Source: Falsiroseomonas oryzae
GTDB taxonomy: Bacteria > Pseudomonadota > Alphaproteobacteria > Acetobacterales > Acetobacteraceae
Length of the DNA stretch: 36,407 nucleotides
NCBI RefSeq assembly: GCF_027856955.1
Contig: NZ_JAPSMD010000013.1
Coordinates: 1 to 36,407 of the forward strand
Direction: 5' to 3'
Shown: piece by piece, positions 20,417 to 29,119 of the stretch
Layout of the letters: each line of letters starts with the position of its first letter
How positions within the stretch are numbered: position 1 is the first letter of the stretch
Translations under genes and position numbers: made by a program
The notes under the pieces: generated by a model
Seen by the model: the letters and a program-made list of their open reading frames with translations, nothing else
Database searches by the model: none
What the model was told of the DNA's origin: nothing

Positions 20417-23269
20417 TCACCTCGGATCGCGTGCAGGCATGACGGACAGCGTGCTATCCGCATCCTGTCCGGAACTGGCGCGGTACCCGGCCCATGGCTG
20501 CCAGCCATCCGTCCAGGCCCAGTAGGCCGCGCCGGGATCGGCCACGTGGTAGGCGTTGCCGCGGAAGATGTTGTGCCCGTTGCGCATCCCGTCCCGGTCG
20601 TGGTCGGCGACTGCCCCCGACCGGCCGTGAAGGGGGAGGGTGGCGATCACGACGTTGCCCACGACCTGGTTTCCGGTCGTCACCCAGGGCCCATGTCGGC
20701 CCGTGCCGCGATCCTGCTGGATCAGCGAGATCCCGTTGCCCTGGTGGGCGACGATCAGGTTGCCCTGCACCAGCACGTTGCGGGAATTCTGCACCTGGAT
20801 GGCGCCGCCCCAAAGCCAGACGTGGAAGCCGTCGCCGTTGCCGTCGAGGTAGTTGCCGCGGATCACCGCGTCGTAGCTGATCTCATGCGAAATGCCGCTG
20901 TTGACGTTACGCAGCACCAAGTTGCCTTCGTACAGCGTGTGCAGGTTATCGATATCGGTCCACAGGCCGATGCCGTTGTTTGCTTCGACGCGGTTGCGCC
21001 GGAAGGTCAGTCGCGTCGTCTGCGCGCACTTCACGCCGCCCCCTTCCCACAACGTATCGATGCCACGGAAGTAGCCGTTGCGCGAAATCTCGTTGTCCTG
21101 GAAGAGCACATCTTCGCCGCCACAGCCGGCGCCCATGTTGCCGTTGCCGTGGATGCGGTTATGCAGCACGCGGCTGCGCGCGCCGACCATCACGCCGATC
21201 GCCGAGTTCAGCCGGACCTCGTTGTTGCGAACGGTCCATTCCACTGGCTTCAGATGCAGTCCGATGGCGCCTGCCTGCGCGGCGGAGGCGTATTTCTCGA
21301 TCACCAACCCTGCGATCAGAACGCCACGGGCCCCGCCGATGAAGGCGGCCGGCGCCACACTCGCCTCGACGCGCCGACCGGCCGGGTTGCTGCCGACGTA
21401 CAGCCGGCGAGTCTCGTAGTCGAGAAAGAAGCTGTCCTCGCCGACCTCCGCCCGACTGCTGGCGTGGAACAGCGGGCGGTCGTCGATGAAGACGGCTTCG
21501 GGGAAGCCACAGCGCGGGCGATGCGCCGCGCATGGCACGTCCGGACGCTGCCAGCCGCGCTGGTCCTGCCCGCTGGCGACCCAATGCCGTCCATCGCGCA
21601 CGAAGCCCGAAACCAGCCGCGCCCCGTTCAGGATCGCGCCGGGCTCGCCGTGGAAGGCCTGGCGATCCCGCGGCGTGACCGTCTGCATCCGGTGGACACC
21701 CCGACCGAGACAGAAGACCGTCCCGTCCGGCGCCCGTCCGACGATAGCCGCCAGGTCGGCACCGGGCGGAAGGCGCATCGCAGAGGCGGGGCATGGCGGC
21801 TCCTGCGAGGCCAGCAACGGCTCGGCGGCGCTGGCACCGGGAGCGCCGGCGGCCAGCAACGCCCAGAGCAGGGTCGCCATCGGCACGGCGCGCGGCCAGG
21901 ACGGCGCGGCAGGCCGTAGCGCAACCAGGGATCGCTGCGTCCGATAGATCTGTGTCGCGCCGACGCCGATCCCGAACAGCACCCAGAACCAGATGCCGAG
22001 CATCGGACCCTCCAGCGCGACGTCGAAGGAGGCATTGATCAGGGCGGCGGCCAGGTAGCACGCGATGAACAGGAACAGCTTGAACCAAGCCTGGTCCGAG
22101 CGCGCGCGCGCTACGGCAATGTTGCGCACCATCATGCCGAACCAAGCCAGCAGGAGCAGCAGCCAGAGCGCGAGGCCAGGCACGCCCGCTCGCGCCAGCA
22201 TGGTCATGCTGATGTTGTGCGGACTGCGGAGCTCCGGCGCGCCCGGCGGCGTCACGCCGTCGAAGCCGTCGGCGCTCGCCAGCGCGATCCCGAATCCCTT
22301 GCCCGTCCAGAAGTACGGGCCGTGCAGCGTGTAGTCCACAATCGCTTGCCACCATAGCAGGCGCCACGCCTTCGTTCCGTCGAGATCGGAATTCGCCGAA
22401 TCGCCGAAGATGCTGGTGAAGTTCTCGACGACCTGCTCGACGCTCACTGAGCGTTCCCGTTCGATCATCGAGACATCGAGATCGAGGAGGAACGCCACTA
22501 CAACTACGATGCAGCCGGCCAGGAGCACGCCGGCGAGCTGGCGCACTCGGCCCGATAGCGCCAGCGCAACGCCTAACGGCAGCACCATCGCCAGCATGCC
22601 GCCGCGGCTGTGCACCCCAACCATCGCCATCCCGGTGATGAGAAGAGCGATCCAGGCTATGCTGATGCGCCGAAAGAAGAGCAGCCCGAAAACGGCGCTG
22701 CCGGCGAGGTGCACCGCCACGTCGCCCGGCTTCACCGCGATCAGCGGCAGGCCGGAGTTCGGCCACAACGGCAATAGGCCGCGGTTGCCGAGCAACTGCT
22801 GCATCGCATAGGCGATTCCGGCCGTCGCGCCAAAGGCGGCAGCGAAGCGGCCAAACAGCTTGATGCTGCGGTCCAGCCGCGCTGGCCGCTCGATCAGCAA
22901 CGCGCAGAGAATGAAGGCGAAGGCGCCGTAGAGCACCACGACGGCATCTCGCAGGGCGTCCATGCCGTGGACGGACAGGAATGGCACCGTCCGTGCCAGC
23001 GTCCAGGCGCCGAGCGCGAGCAGGAGCAGGTTCGGCACCGCCGCAAGCGTACCGACGACGCATCCGGTGCGGAACATCACCAGCAAGCCGACGCATACCA
23101 GCAGCTCGCCAACGAATAATGGTGGCACGCCGACATAGGCGAAGCTGCGGCCGAGGAGGGCGTAGCCGATCAGGCTCAGTCCAAGGGTGCGGATATAGAG
23201 CTCGGCGAGCGACCCTTCGCCCGGCGTCTTCCGGAGTGGAGCCGAGCCCGCCGAACCCGTACCACTCAT
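20417..23269 (-). CDS. O-antigen ligase/polymerase-like membrane protein fused to a beta-helix domain (950 aa)
   Basis: Residues 1-450 form a polytopic membrane protein with about 11-12 hydrophobic segments. They carry marks of the O-antigen ligase/Wzy_C family: HSRGGMLAMVLP at 220 and GKGFG...SPHNISMTMLARAGVPGL at 323-365 around a large periplasmic loop. It is expected to polymerise or ligate lipid-linked glycans. At 464 a hydrophobic segment MATLLWALLAAGAPGASAAE resembles a signal peptide with an A-S-A cleavage site at 479-481. Residues 490-950 are a right-handed beta-helix homologous end to end to that of 13415-16543, sharing GLWTDIDN, GISHEISY and GPWVTTGN, but with several cysteines. The frame is continuous, with no stop or ribosome-binding site at the junction. 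The start at 23269 overlaps the upstream stop as ATGA. Polymerase versus ligase cannot be decided. Confidence 0.85.
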   Translation of the reverse strand: MSGTGSAGSAPLRKTPGEGSLAELYIRTLGLSLIGYALLGRSFAYVGVPPLFVGELLVCVGLLVMFRTGCVVGTLAAVPNLLLLALGAWTLARTVPFLSVHGMDALRDAVVVLYGAFAFILCALLIERPARLDRSIKLFGRFAAAFGATAGIAYAMQQLLGNRGLLPLWPNSGLPLIAVKPGDVAVHLAGSAVFGLLFFRRISIAWIALLITGMAMVGVHSRGGMLAMVLPLGVALALSGRVRQLAGVLLAGCIVVVVAFLLDLDVSMIERERSVSVEQVVENFTSIFGDSANSDLDGTKAWRLLWWQAIVDYTLHGPYFWTGKGFGIALASADGFDGVTPPGAPELRSPHNISMTMLARAGVPGLALWLLLLLAWFGMMVRNIAVARARSDQAWFKLFLFIACYLAAALINASFDVALEGPMLGIWFWVLFGIGVGATQIYRTQRSLVALRPAAPSWPRAVPMATLLWALLAAGAPGASAAEPLLASQEPPCPASAMRLPPGADLAAIVGRAPDGTVFCLGRGVHRMQTVTPRDRQAFHGEPGAILNGARLVSGFVRDGRHWVASGQDQRGWQRPDVPCAAHRPRCGFPEAVFIDDRPLFHASSRAEVGEDSFFLDYETRRLYVGSNPAGRRVEASVAPAAFIGGARGVLIAGLVIEKYASAAQAGAIGLHLKPVEWTVRNNEVRLNSAIGVMVGARSRVLHNRIHGNGNMGAGCGGEDVLFQDNEISRNGYFRGIDTLWEGGGVKCAQTTRLTFRRNRVEANNGIGLWTDIDNLHTLYEGNLVLRNVNSGISHEISYDAVIRGNYLDGNGDGFHVWLWGGAIQVQNSRNVLVQGNLIVAHQGNGISLIQQDRGTGRHGPWVTTGNQVVGNVVIATLPLHGRSGAVADHDRDGMRNGHNIFRGNAYHVADPGAAYWAWTDGWQPWAGYRASSGQDADSTLSVMPARDPR

Positions 23270-25563
23270 CGCGGGGAGTCGCGCGCGGGCGCAGCGGCGG
23301 CTGCTTCGTCGCGGAGCAGCAGCCGTTCGAAGAAGCGGGGCTGTTGCGTGTAGAAGGAACACTGATCCAGCACGCGCAGGTGAGCGTGACGGCGAAGGTC
23401 CACGCGGGTCAGCACCACGCCGTCCGGCTGAACAGCGTGTTCCTGCATGCGGCGCAGGGCGGCCGCAACAATCCGCCGCTTGGTGCTGGCCCAACGGGTG
23501 ACGTGGACGATGTTGTCGGCCACATGGCCGAGCACCAGCGAATCGGCAACCAACATGACCGGCTCGCCCTCCAGGATGATGACGTCGAAGTGCCGGCGCG
23601 CATCCTCGATCAGAGTGCCGAACCCGCCCTGCCCGTTGATGTCCGCACGCTGTCTGAAGCTGCGCCTCCGGTCCAGTACGACCAGCCTAGACGCCGAGAC
23701 GGCCAGGCCGGGTACGGTCTCGGCAGGCGAAGCGCCGGCTGGCTCGGCGCCCGCGAGGTCCGTGGCAGTCGCGTTGCCGATGAACATCACGCGCTTGCCC
23801 GCCTCGGTCAACGTGCGCGCCATCTCCCGGCACAGCATCGACTTGCCCTCGCCCGGCACCGAGGACGTGACCAGCACCACTCGGCACTCACGCGACGGCC
23901 CGAATAGATGAGTGCTGGCGCAAATCGCGTAGACTGCCTCGTCGAAGGCCGCGCGCTCCGGCGCAGGTGCCGTCCGACTCGGCCGGTCGGGCAGCATGCC
24001 AAGGCAGCGTGTGTCGAGTGCTCGCCGCACGTCGTCGCCCGTGAGCAGACCGCTGTCGCGCCGGTCGAGCAGCACTGCGATGCCCGTCCCAGCCGAGAGG
24101 CCGGCAAGCAGCGCGAGCGCCATGACGACCAGTGGCTTCGGTGCTTCCGGGCCGCGCGGCGGATCGGCCGCTGCGACAAGGCTCGCGACAGACGACGCCC
24201 GTTGCGCCGCTGCCGCCGCCGTCTCGCTGTTCTGCACCAGCACGCCCAGCCGGTCGCGCAGGGACTGCGCATTGGCCAGCATGTTGCGCAACTCCGTCTC
24301 GCGCTGCTTGCCCGCGACCATCGCAACCTGCTGCGCATCAAGCCGGCGCTGAAGGTCCTCTTCGAGCCGGCGCGCTGTTGCCAACTCGCCGCTGATGATC
24401 GTCACGGCGCGGGCGACTTCAGCCTGCAGGCGGCCACGGATCTCCGCGAGGCCGGCCTGTGCTTGGCGCACATCCGGGTGCCTGGACCCGAAGCGCGCGG
24501 ACGCTTCGCTCAACTCACGCCGCGCCGTCGATTCGCGGTCGAGCAGGAGCGAGAACAGCGGCAGTCCCGGAACATCGGAGGCCGACGGAATCGTGCCCGC
24601 CGCGATCAGGTCCTGCACGCGTGCGAGGCGCCGTTCCTCGTTGATGCGCGCGAGGGTCGCGGCGTTCAGCTGTTGCGACAGGGCGCGCAGGCGCTGCTGC
24701 GGGACGTTCTCCGAATCGCCATTCCCGTCAGGTCTCCCGGGCTCGAGGAGGCCTGTTTCCGTGCGGAATGCGTCGATCTCCGCTTCTGCCTGCCGGAGTG
24801 CCGCCGTGGTGTTGCGGACCCGCGAGGCCAGCCATTCGCTGACCCGGCTCGCGGCATCCGCGCCGTCCTGCTGGCGGCGCCGCAGATATTCTTCGGCGAA
24901 GGCGTTGGCGATCCGCGCTGCTTGGACCGGGTCGGGCGCGGCGTAGATGATGGAGATCAGGTAGGAGCGGTTGTCGTTGGTCACGGAGAGGCGCATCAGC
25001 ACCTGGTCAACGGCACGTGCGATACGGTCCTGGCGCTGTTCGGCGGCCGATGGCTCGCGGGCCGGCGTCTCAGGGACTGACGTGGGCCGGAGCATCCGCC
25101 CGACCGCCTCCGCTGCCGCGCCGATCCGGTAGACGAGGGCTGGCGGCGCATCGGCGTAGGCGGGGTCGTCGGCCAACCCGAGCGTCTCCACGACCTGCCG
25201 GGCCATCGGGCGGGAGCGGATGATGCGCGCCTCGCTCTGGATCATGGGGCCGGCCTCGACCAGGACGCCACGCGAGCGTTCCTGGACGCCTGAGGCGATG
25301 CTCTGCGCGCTGAAGTCGAGCTGGACGACAGCTTCGGCTTGGTAGCGCTTCTCGATCGAGGCGAGCACGACGACACCAATCGCGAGACAGACGACGATGG
25401 CGAGTACGAGAAAATGGATGTAGCGCCAAAGCGCGAGCAGCATGCCGGATACGGCGCGCTCGGCCTGCATGCGCACCGGCAGCTCGGCGAGGCCAGGCGA
25501 GAAGGGCGCGTCGAACGTAAGCCGGTCCACCTTGCGGATGCCCTTGGATACACCGGCGCGCAC
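23266..25563 (-). CDS. Wzz/Wzc-like polysaccharide co-polymerase with degenerate kinase domain (765 aa)
   Basis: An inner-membrane protein expected to control chain length and export. It has a first transmembrane helix at about 48-68 (YIHFLVLAIVVCLAIGVVVL), a long periplasmic Wzz/GNVR-type region with coiled-coil stretches (about 220-480), a second helix near 508-530, and a cytoplasmic P-loop domain. Walker A is present (SSVPGEGKSMLC, about 566-577). The Walker A' Asp motif is replaced by VMFIGNATATD, the later Walker motif reads IILEGEPVM instead of an IIDTPP-like form, and no C-terminal tyrosine cluster is seen. Kinase activity is therefore doubtful. The start is uncertain: GTG 25563, GTG 25530 and ATG 25470 are in frame, none with a strong ribosome-binding site. 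It is the first gene of the operon to 19099. Confidence 0.87.
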   Translation of the reverse strand: MRAGVSKGIRKVDRLTFDAPFSPGLAELPVRMQAERAVSGMLLALWRYIHFLVLAIVVCLAIGVVVLASIEKRYQAEAVVQLDFSAQSIASGVQERSRGVLVEAGPMIQSEARIIRSRPMARQVVETLGLADDPAYADAPPALVYRIGAAAEAVGRMLRPTSVPETPAREPSAAEQRQDRIARAVDQVLMRLSVTNDNRSYLISIIYAAPDPVQAARIANAFAEEYLRRRQQDGADAASRVSEWLASRVRNTTAALRQAEAEIDAFRTETGLLEPGRPDGNGDSENVPQQRLRALSQQLNAATLARINEERRLARVQDLIAAGTIPSASDVPGLPLFSLLLDRESTARRELSEASARFGSRHPDVRQAQAGLAEIRGRLQAEVARAVTIISGELATARRLEEDLQRRLDAQQVAMVAGKQRETELRNMLANAQSLRDRLGVLVQNSETAAAAAQRASSVASLVAAADPPRGPEAPKPLVVMALALLAGLSAGTGIAVLLDRRDSGLLTGDDVRRALDTRCLGMLPDRPSRTAPAPERAAFDEAVYAICASTHLFGPSRECRVVLVTSSVPGEGKSMLCREMARTLTEAGKRVMFIGNATATDLAGAEPAGASPAETVPGLAVSASRLVVLDRRRSFRQRADINGQGGFGTLIEDARRHFDVIILEGEPVMLVADSLVLGHVADNIVHVTRWASTKRRIVAAALRRMQEHAVQPDGVVLTRVDLRRHAHLRVLDQCSFYTQQPRFFERLLLRDEAAAAAPARDSPR

Positions 25564-25712
25564 GTCCAGTCGGGGCGCCCTGGATGTGAGCCGGCTGCCG
25601 CATTCTGCGCGGCCGGCGGTCGGGCGCTTAGGGCAAAAAAGGGGTAGTCCGGCGGCGTGTATCCTTCTGCCCTGCTGCCCTTCTACGGGCGGCGCGGCAC
25701 TCTGGTCGACGG

Positions 25713-25736
25713 TGCGACACGATCTGCGACACGATC
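25713..25736 (+). promoter_or_regulatory. 12-bp perfect tandem repeat before the WecG-type gene
   Basis: tgcgacacgatc occurs twice back to back (25713-25724 and 25725-25736), nine bases before the ggaggga ribosome-binding site. It lies in the 194-base divergent region between the co-polymerase (25563, minus) and the sugar operon (25758, plus). It could be an operator with two sites on nearly the same helix face, or a chance short duplication. Confidence 0.35.
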
Positions 25737-25757
25737 GATGCCGCCGGAGGGACCACG

Positions 25758-26558
25758 ATGCAGCCTGCTCTTGGGACCGATCGCGTCAACATACTTGGCA
25801 TCGGCGTCAGTGCGATCACGATGCGCGACGCAACTGCGACCCTTGAGTGCTGGATCCGGGACCGTACGCCCGGCTACGTCTGCATCACCGGTGTGCACGG
25901 CGTCATGGAAAGCCGGCGAGACACTGCGTTGCAGACGATCCACAACGCCGCAGGCATGGTAACGCCCGACGGCATGCCCCTGGTGTGGATGGCGCGGCTG
26001 CTCGGCTTCCCGCATGTGGAACGCGTCTACGGCCCCGACCTGATGCGAGAGATGAGTGCGATCTCCGCCGCGCGCGGCTACCGGAACTTCTATTTCGGCG
26101 GTGCGACGGGCGTTGCCGAGCAGTTGCGCGACAGCATGTGCCGCGCCTGCCCGGGTCTGCAGGTGGTGGGCACGGCCTGCCCGCCTTTCCACCCGCCCAC
26201 GGAGGAGGAAGACGCCGCGGCCGTGCGCGCCATCAATGCAGCGAGGCCGGACATCGTCTGGGTGGGGTTGAGCACGCCCAAGCAGGAACGCTGGATGGCG
26301 GCACATCGCGGGCGGCTCGACGCACCCGTGCTGGTCGGCGTGGGCGCGGCCTTCGACTTCCTGTCCGGCCGCAAGCGCCAGGCGCCGCGGTGGATGCAGC
26401 GCAATGGCCTGGAATGGGCGTTCCGTATGGCGACAGAGCCTCGACGGCTGGCGGGCCGCTACCTTCGAAACAACCCAGCCTTCTTGGTCAGCGCGCTACG
26501 TCAGCTTGCGCAGCCCAGCGCCTATCCTCACGGCCGCGGCGGTGCGGCGACACCGTGA
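25758..26558 (+). CDS. WecG/TagA/CpsF family glycosyltransferase (GT26)
   Basis: A 266-residue enzyme that usually adds the second sugar to an undecaprenyl-diphosphate-linked residue. Family motifs appear in order: NILGIGVSAITM at the start, CITGVHGVMESRRD (about 35-48), VTPDGMPLVWMARLLG (about 70-85), RVYGPDLM, NFYFGGATGVAEQL, VWVGLSTPKQERWMA (about 170-185), and GVGAAFDFLSGRKRQAP with WMQRNGLEWAFRM. The length fits the family. The ATG is preceded by ggaggga. It is the first gene of a plus-strand operon that also contains the initiating sugar transferase, which fits a role as the next transferase in assembly. Donor sugar is unknown. Confidence 0.92.
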   Translation: MQPALGTDRVNILGIGVSAITMRDATATLECWIRDRTPGYVCITGVHGVMESRRDTALQTIHNAAGMVTPDGMPLVWMARLLGFPHVERVYGPDLMREMSAISAARGYRNFYFGGATGVAEQLRDSMCRACPGLQVVGTACPPFHPPTEEEDAAAVRAINAARPDIVWVGLSTPKQERWMAAHRGRLDAPVLVGVGAAFDFLSGRKRQAPRWMQRNGLEWAFRMATEPRRLAGRYLRNNPAFLVSALRQLAQPSAYPHGRGGAATP

Positions 26559-26632
26559 GGGTGCACCGGTGCAGGACCGTCGTCATCGCATCTCATAGCA
26601 GTCCGTCTCAGCGCAATCAGGGAGAGTAGACC

Positions 26633-27634
26633 ATGTCGAGAACGCGCATTCTGGTGACCGGAGCCGGCGGTTTCATCGGGCATCACCTGGTCCGCTACCT
26701 CGTGCAAAAGGGCTATTGGGTTCGCGGTGCCGACCAGAAGCGGCCCGAATACGCGGCCACCGACGCGCATGACTTCCAGGTCGCCGACCTGCGCGACCCG
26801 GCCTCGTGCCGGGCCGCGGTCGGAGGAATCGATCAAGTCTATCATCTGGCGGCCGACATGGGTGGCATTGGCTACATCAGTGCGCAGCGCGCCACGATCG
26901 CCCGCAACAACACGCTGATGAACGTCGGCATGCTCGACGCGGCAGTCGCAGGCGACGTACAGCGCTTCCTCTACTCCTCCTCGGCTTGCGTCTATCCGCA
27001 TCACCTACAGACCAGTGCCGACGTGGTGGCGCTGCGCGAGGACGATGCCTGGCCTGCTCAACCCGAGGAAGGCTACGGCCTCGAGAAGCTGTTCGCCGAG
27101 AAGCTTTGCGAGTACTACCGCACCGATCATGGGCTCGAGACCCGGGTCGTGCGCTTCCACAACGTTTACGGCCCGCTCGGCACCTATGCCGGCGGGCGCG
27201 AGAAGGCGCCCGCGGCCATCGCGCGCAAGGTGGCCAGTGTACGCGACGGCGACGAGATCGACGTCTGGGGTGATGGCGAGCAGACGCGCTCCTTCATGTA
27301 CATCGACGACTGTGTGGAGGGCATCTACCGCATCATGCACTCGGACTACGCCGGCCCGCTCAACCTTGGCACCGACGAGATGGTGACAGTGAACGACCTC
27401 GTGGACCTGGTCGCGGCGGTGGCGGGGAAGCGCATCGGCAAGCAGCACGACCTTTCGAAGCCGCAGGGCGTGCGCGGGCGCAACAGCGACAATAGCCGCC
27501 TGCGCGAGGTCCTGAAGTGGGAGCCGCGGATCAGCCTGAAGAAGGGGCTGCAGCCGACTTACCGCTGGATCGCGAAGCAGGTCGAAGAGGAGGCGAGGGC
27601 AGCCGAGCGCCGCGCTGTGGCCGCGGCCGATTAG
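26633..27634 (+). CDS. GDP-mannose 3,5-epimerase-like SDR enzyme
   Basis: A 333-residue extended SDR protein. It has the Rossmann motif TGAGGFIGHHL at the N-terminus, YSSSACVYP near 115-123 and the catalytic YGLEK near 145. It matches the plant-type GDP-mannose 3,5-epimerase pattern (EC 5.1.3.18) more closely than other epimerases: HLAADMGGIGYISAQ, RFHNVYGPLGTYAGGREKAP, WGDGEQTRSFMYIDDCVEG and LNLGTDEMVTVNDL. The known reaction converts GDP-D-mannose to GDP-L-galactose, with GDP-L-gulose as a by-product. The ATG follows agggagag, and the gene is 74 bases after the WecG-type gene and 34 before the sugar transferase. The exact substrate in this organism is inferred from homology. Confidence 0.85.
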   Translation: MSRTRILVTGAGGFIGHHLVRYLVQKGYWVRGADQKRPEYAATDAHDFQVADLRDPASCRAAVGGIDQVYHLAADMGGIGYISAQRATIARNNTLMNVGMLDAAVAGDVQRFLYSSSACVYPHHLQTSADVVALREDDAWPAQPEEGYGLEKLFAEKLCEYYRTDHGLETRVVRFHNVYGPLGTYAGGREKAPAAIARKVASVRDGDEIDVWGDGEQTRSFMYIDDCVEGIYRIMHSDYAGPLNLGTDEMVTVNDLVDLVAAVAGKRIGKQHDLSKPQGVRGRNSDNSRLREVLKWEPRISLKKGLQPTYRWIAKQVEEEARAAERRAVAAAD

Positions 27635-27668
27635 CCTCAGGCAGCGCATCCGGCACGGAACTGGTACG

Positions 27669-29075
27669 GTGAGCGAGTTCTCACGCCCCTTGCCTGGCAG
27701 CTTCGCCGGCGTACAGGCCCCTGCGGCAGGGCGCCCGGGCGCGGGGCAACTGCCGGCCGGCATCGTCCTGGCGCTTGGTGACATCGCAGTCACGCAGGTG
27801 GTCGTGGCCGTTGCGGCGCTCGCTGTCGCGCTGGTCGTGGGGTTCGACGATCTCGTCGCCACCTGGCGGCCGGACCATGCGGCGGCGGTGACTGCGGCGC
27901 TGCTCGCGGCCAACTGGCAACTCGGCTTGTACGAGACCTGTGGGCGCGGGCCCGTGGAGCGGTTTCGCCTCCGCGTCCTCGGAGGGGCCATCATGCCCGT
28001 TGCTGCCTTGGCGCTGATCGCGCTGTTCGACCCCGCGCCGCGCGACGCCCTGCCGCTGCTGGCCGGTGCCGCCCTGCTTGCCGTACCGGCGACGCTGGTC
28101 TGCGAGGCGCGGCTGCAGGACGCGCTGATCGCGCGCGGTGCCTGGGGCTGCACCGCGGTGCTGGTAGGGCCGGAAGGTGCGACCGCGCGTCTCGCCGCAG
28201 CGTTGCTGGCCCGGCCCGAAATCGGCTTCAGGCCGGTCGAGCGGTGCGGTGATGCCGCGCGACTCACCCAGCCGGCGGCGGAGATCGCGCTGGTTCTTGC
28301 GGCTCGCGGCACGCCTGCGCTGGCGGACCTCATGCGGCTGGAGGTCCGGCGCATCATCGTCGTGCCGGAGTTGGACGCGTTGCCTGGTTTGTGGCTGCAG
28401 GTGCGCACTGTCGGCGACGGGGCAGGTATTGAGGTCCCGCATCGGTCCCGTTCTGTGGCGTGTCAGCGCACGAAGCGCGCCTTCGACCTGTGCATAGCGG
28501 TGCCAGCGCTACTCGCCTGTGCACTGCCGATCTGCATCCTTGCGCTGGCCATCAAGGCGATCAGCCCCGGGCCAGCCTTCTACGTGCAGCGCCGCGTCGG
28601 CTTGCGCGGGCAGCCAGTCCCCACTTTGAAGCTGCGCACGATGTATCCTGACGCGGAGCAGCGGCTGAAGGACTTGCTCGATGGCGACGTCGTGCTGCGC
28701 ACCGAGTGGGAACGCTGCGTCAAGCTGCCGCACGATCCGCGCATACTGCCGATACTAGGTAAGGTGCTGCGGCGCTTCAGCCTGGATGAATTGCCGCAGC
28801 TTTGGAATGTCGTGCGCGGCGAGATCAGCATGGTCGGGCCGCGGCCTTTCCCAGCCTATCATGTTGCCCGCTTTCCGCCAGAGTTCCAGGCGTTGCGTGC
28901 CAGCGTGAAGCCCGGACTGAGTGGTCTATGGCAGATCTCGGACCGCAGCGACGCCGACCTGCAGCGGCAGCAGGAAATTGACAGCTTCTACATCCGCAAC
29001 TGGTCGCTCTGGCTCGATGCCTACATCGTGGCGAAAACGCTGCCCGCGCTGCTCAGAGCGCGCGGCGCGCGGTGA
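27669..29075 (+). CDS. WbaP-type undecaprenyl-phosphate sugar phosphotransferase
   Basis: A 468-residue membrane enzyme that starts polysaccharide synthesis by moving a phosphosugar from a nucleotide sugar to undecaprenyl phosphate. The N-terminal half has about four hydrophobic segments followed by a poorly conserved Rossmann-like region (ALIARGAWGCTAVLVGPEG). The C-terminal catalytic part (about 265-468) is a canonical bacterial sugar transferase domain: KRAFDLCIAVPALLA, PAFYVQRRVGLRGQPVPTLK, and the catalytic RRFSLDELPQLWNVVRGEIS with VGPRPFPAYH. The family's end motif KPGLSGLWQISDRSD is present. The start is a GTG at 27669 with only a weak upstream ribosome-binding site. Sugar choice (galactose or glucose phosphate are usual) cannot be read here. 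Confidence 0.92.
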   Translation: MSEFSRPLPGSFAGVQAPAAGRPGAGQLPAGIVLALGDIAVTQVVVAVAALAVALVVGFDDLVATWRPDHAAAVTAALLAANWQLGLYETCGRGPVERFRLRVLGGAIMPVAALALIALFDPAPRDALPLLAGAALLAVPATLVCEARLQDALIARGAWGCTAVLVGPEGATARLAAALLARPEIGFRPVERCGDAARLTQPAAEIALVLAARGTPALADLMRLEVRRIIVVPELDALPGLWLQVRTVGDGAGIEVPHRSRSVACQRTKRAFDLCIAVPALLACALPICILALAIKAISPGPAFYVQRRVGLRGQPVPTLKLRTMYPDAEQRLKDLLDGDVVLRTEWERCVKLPHDPRILPILGKVLRRFSLDELPQLWNVVRGEISMVGPRPFPAYHVARFPPEFQALRASVKPGLSGLWQISDRSDADLQRQQEIDSFYIRNWSLWLDAYIVAKTLPALLRARGAR

Positions 29076-29119
29076 GAAGCGCACGGTGACACAACACTGC
29101 CAAGGTGAGGAAGAACGAC

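Noticed and set aside
20351-21919. Plus-strand open frame of 522 codons
   Set aside because: It is antisense to the beta-helix half of the polymerase fusion and has no recognisable content.
23270-23494. Longer start for the polymerase fusion
   Set aside because: It would overlap the co-polymerase gene by over 200 bases; the ATGA overlap at 23266-23269 is the natural start.
27005-28408. Minus-strand open frame of 467 codons
   Set aside because: It is antisense to the epimerase and sugar transferase genes, which have strong family motifs.
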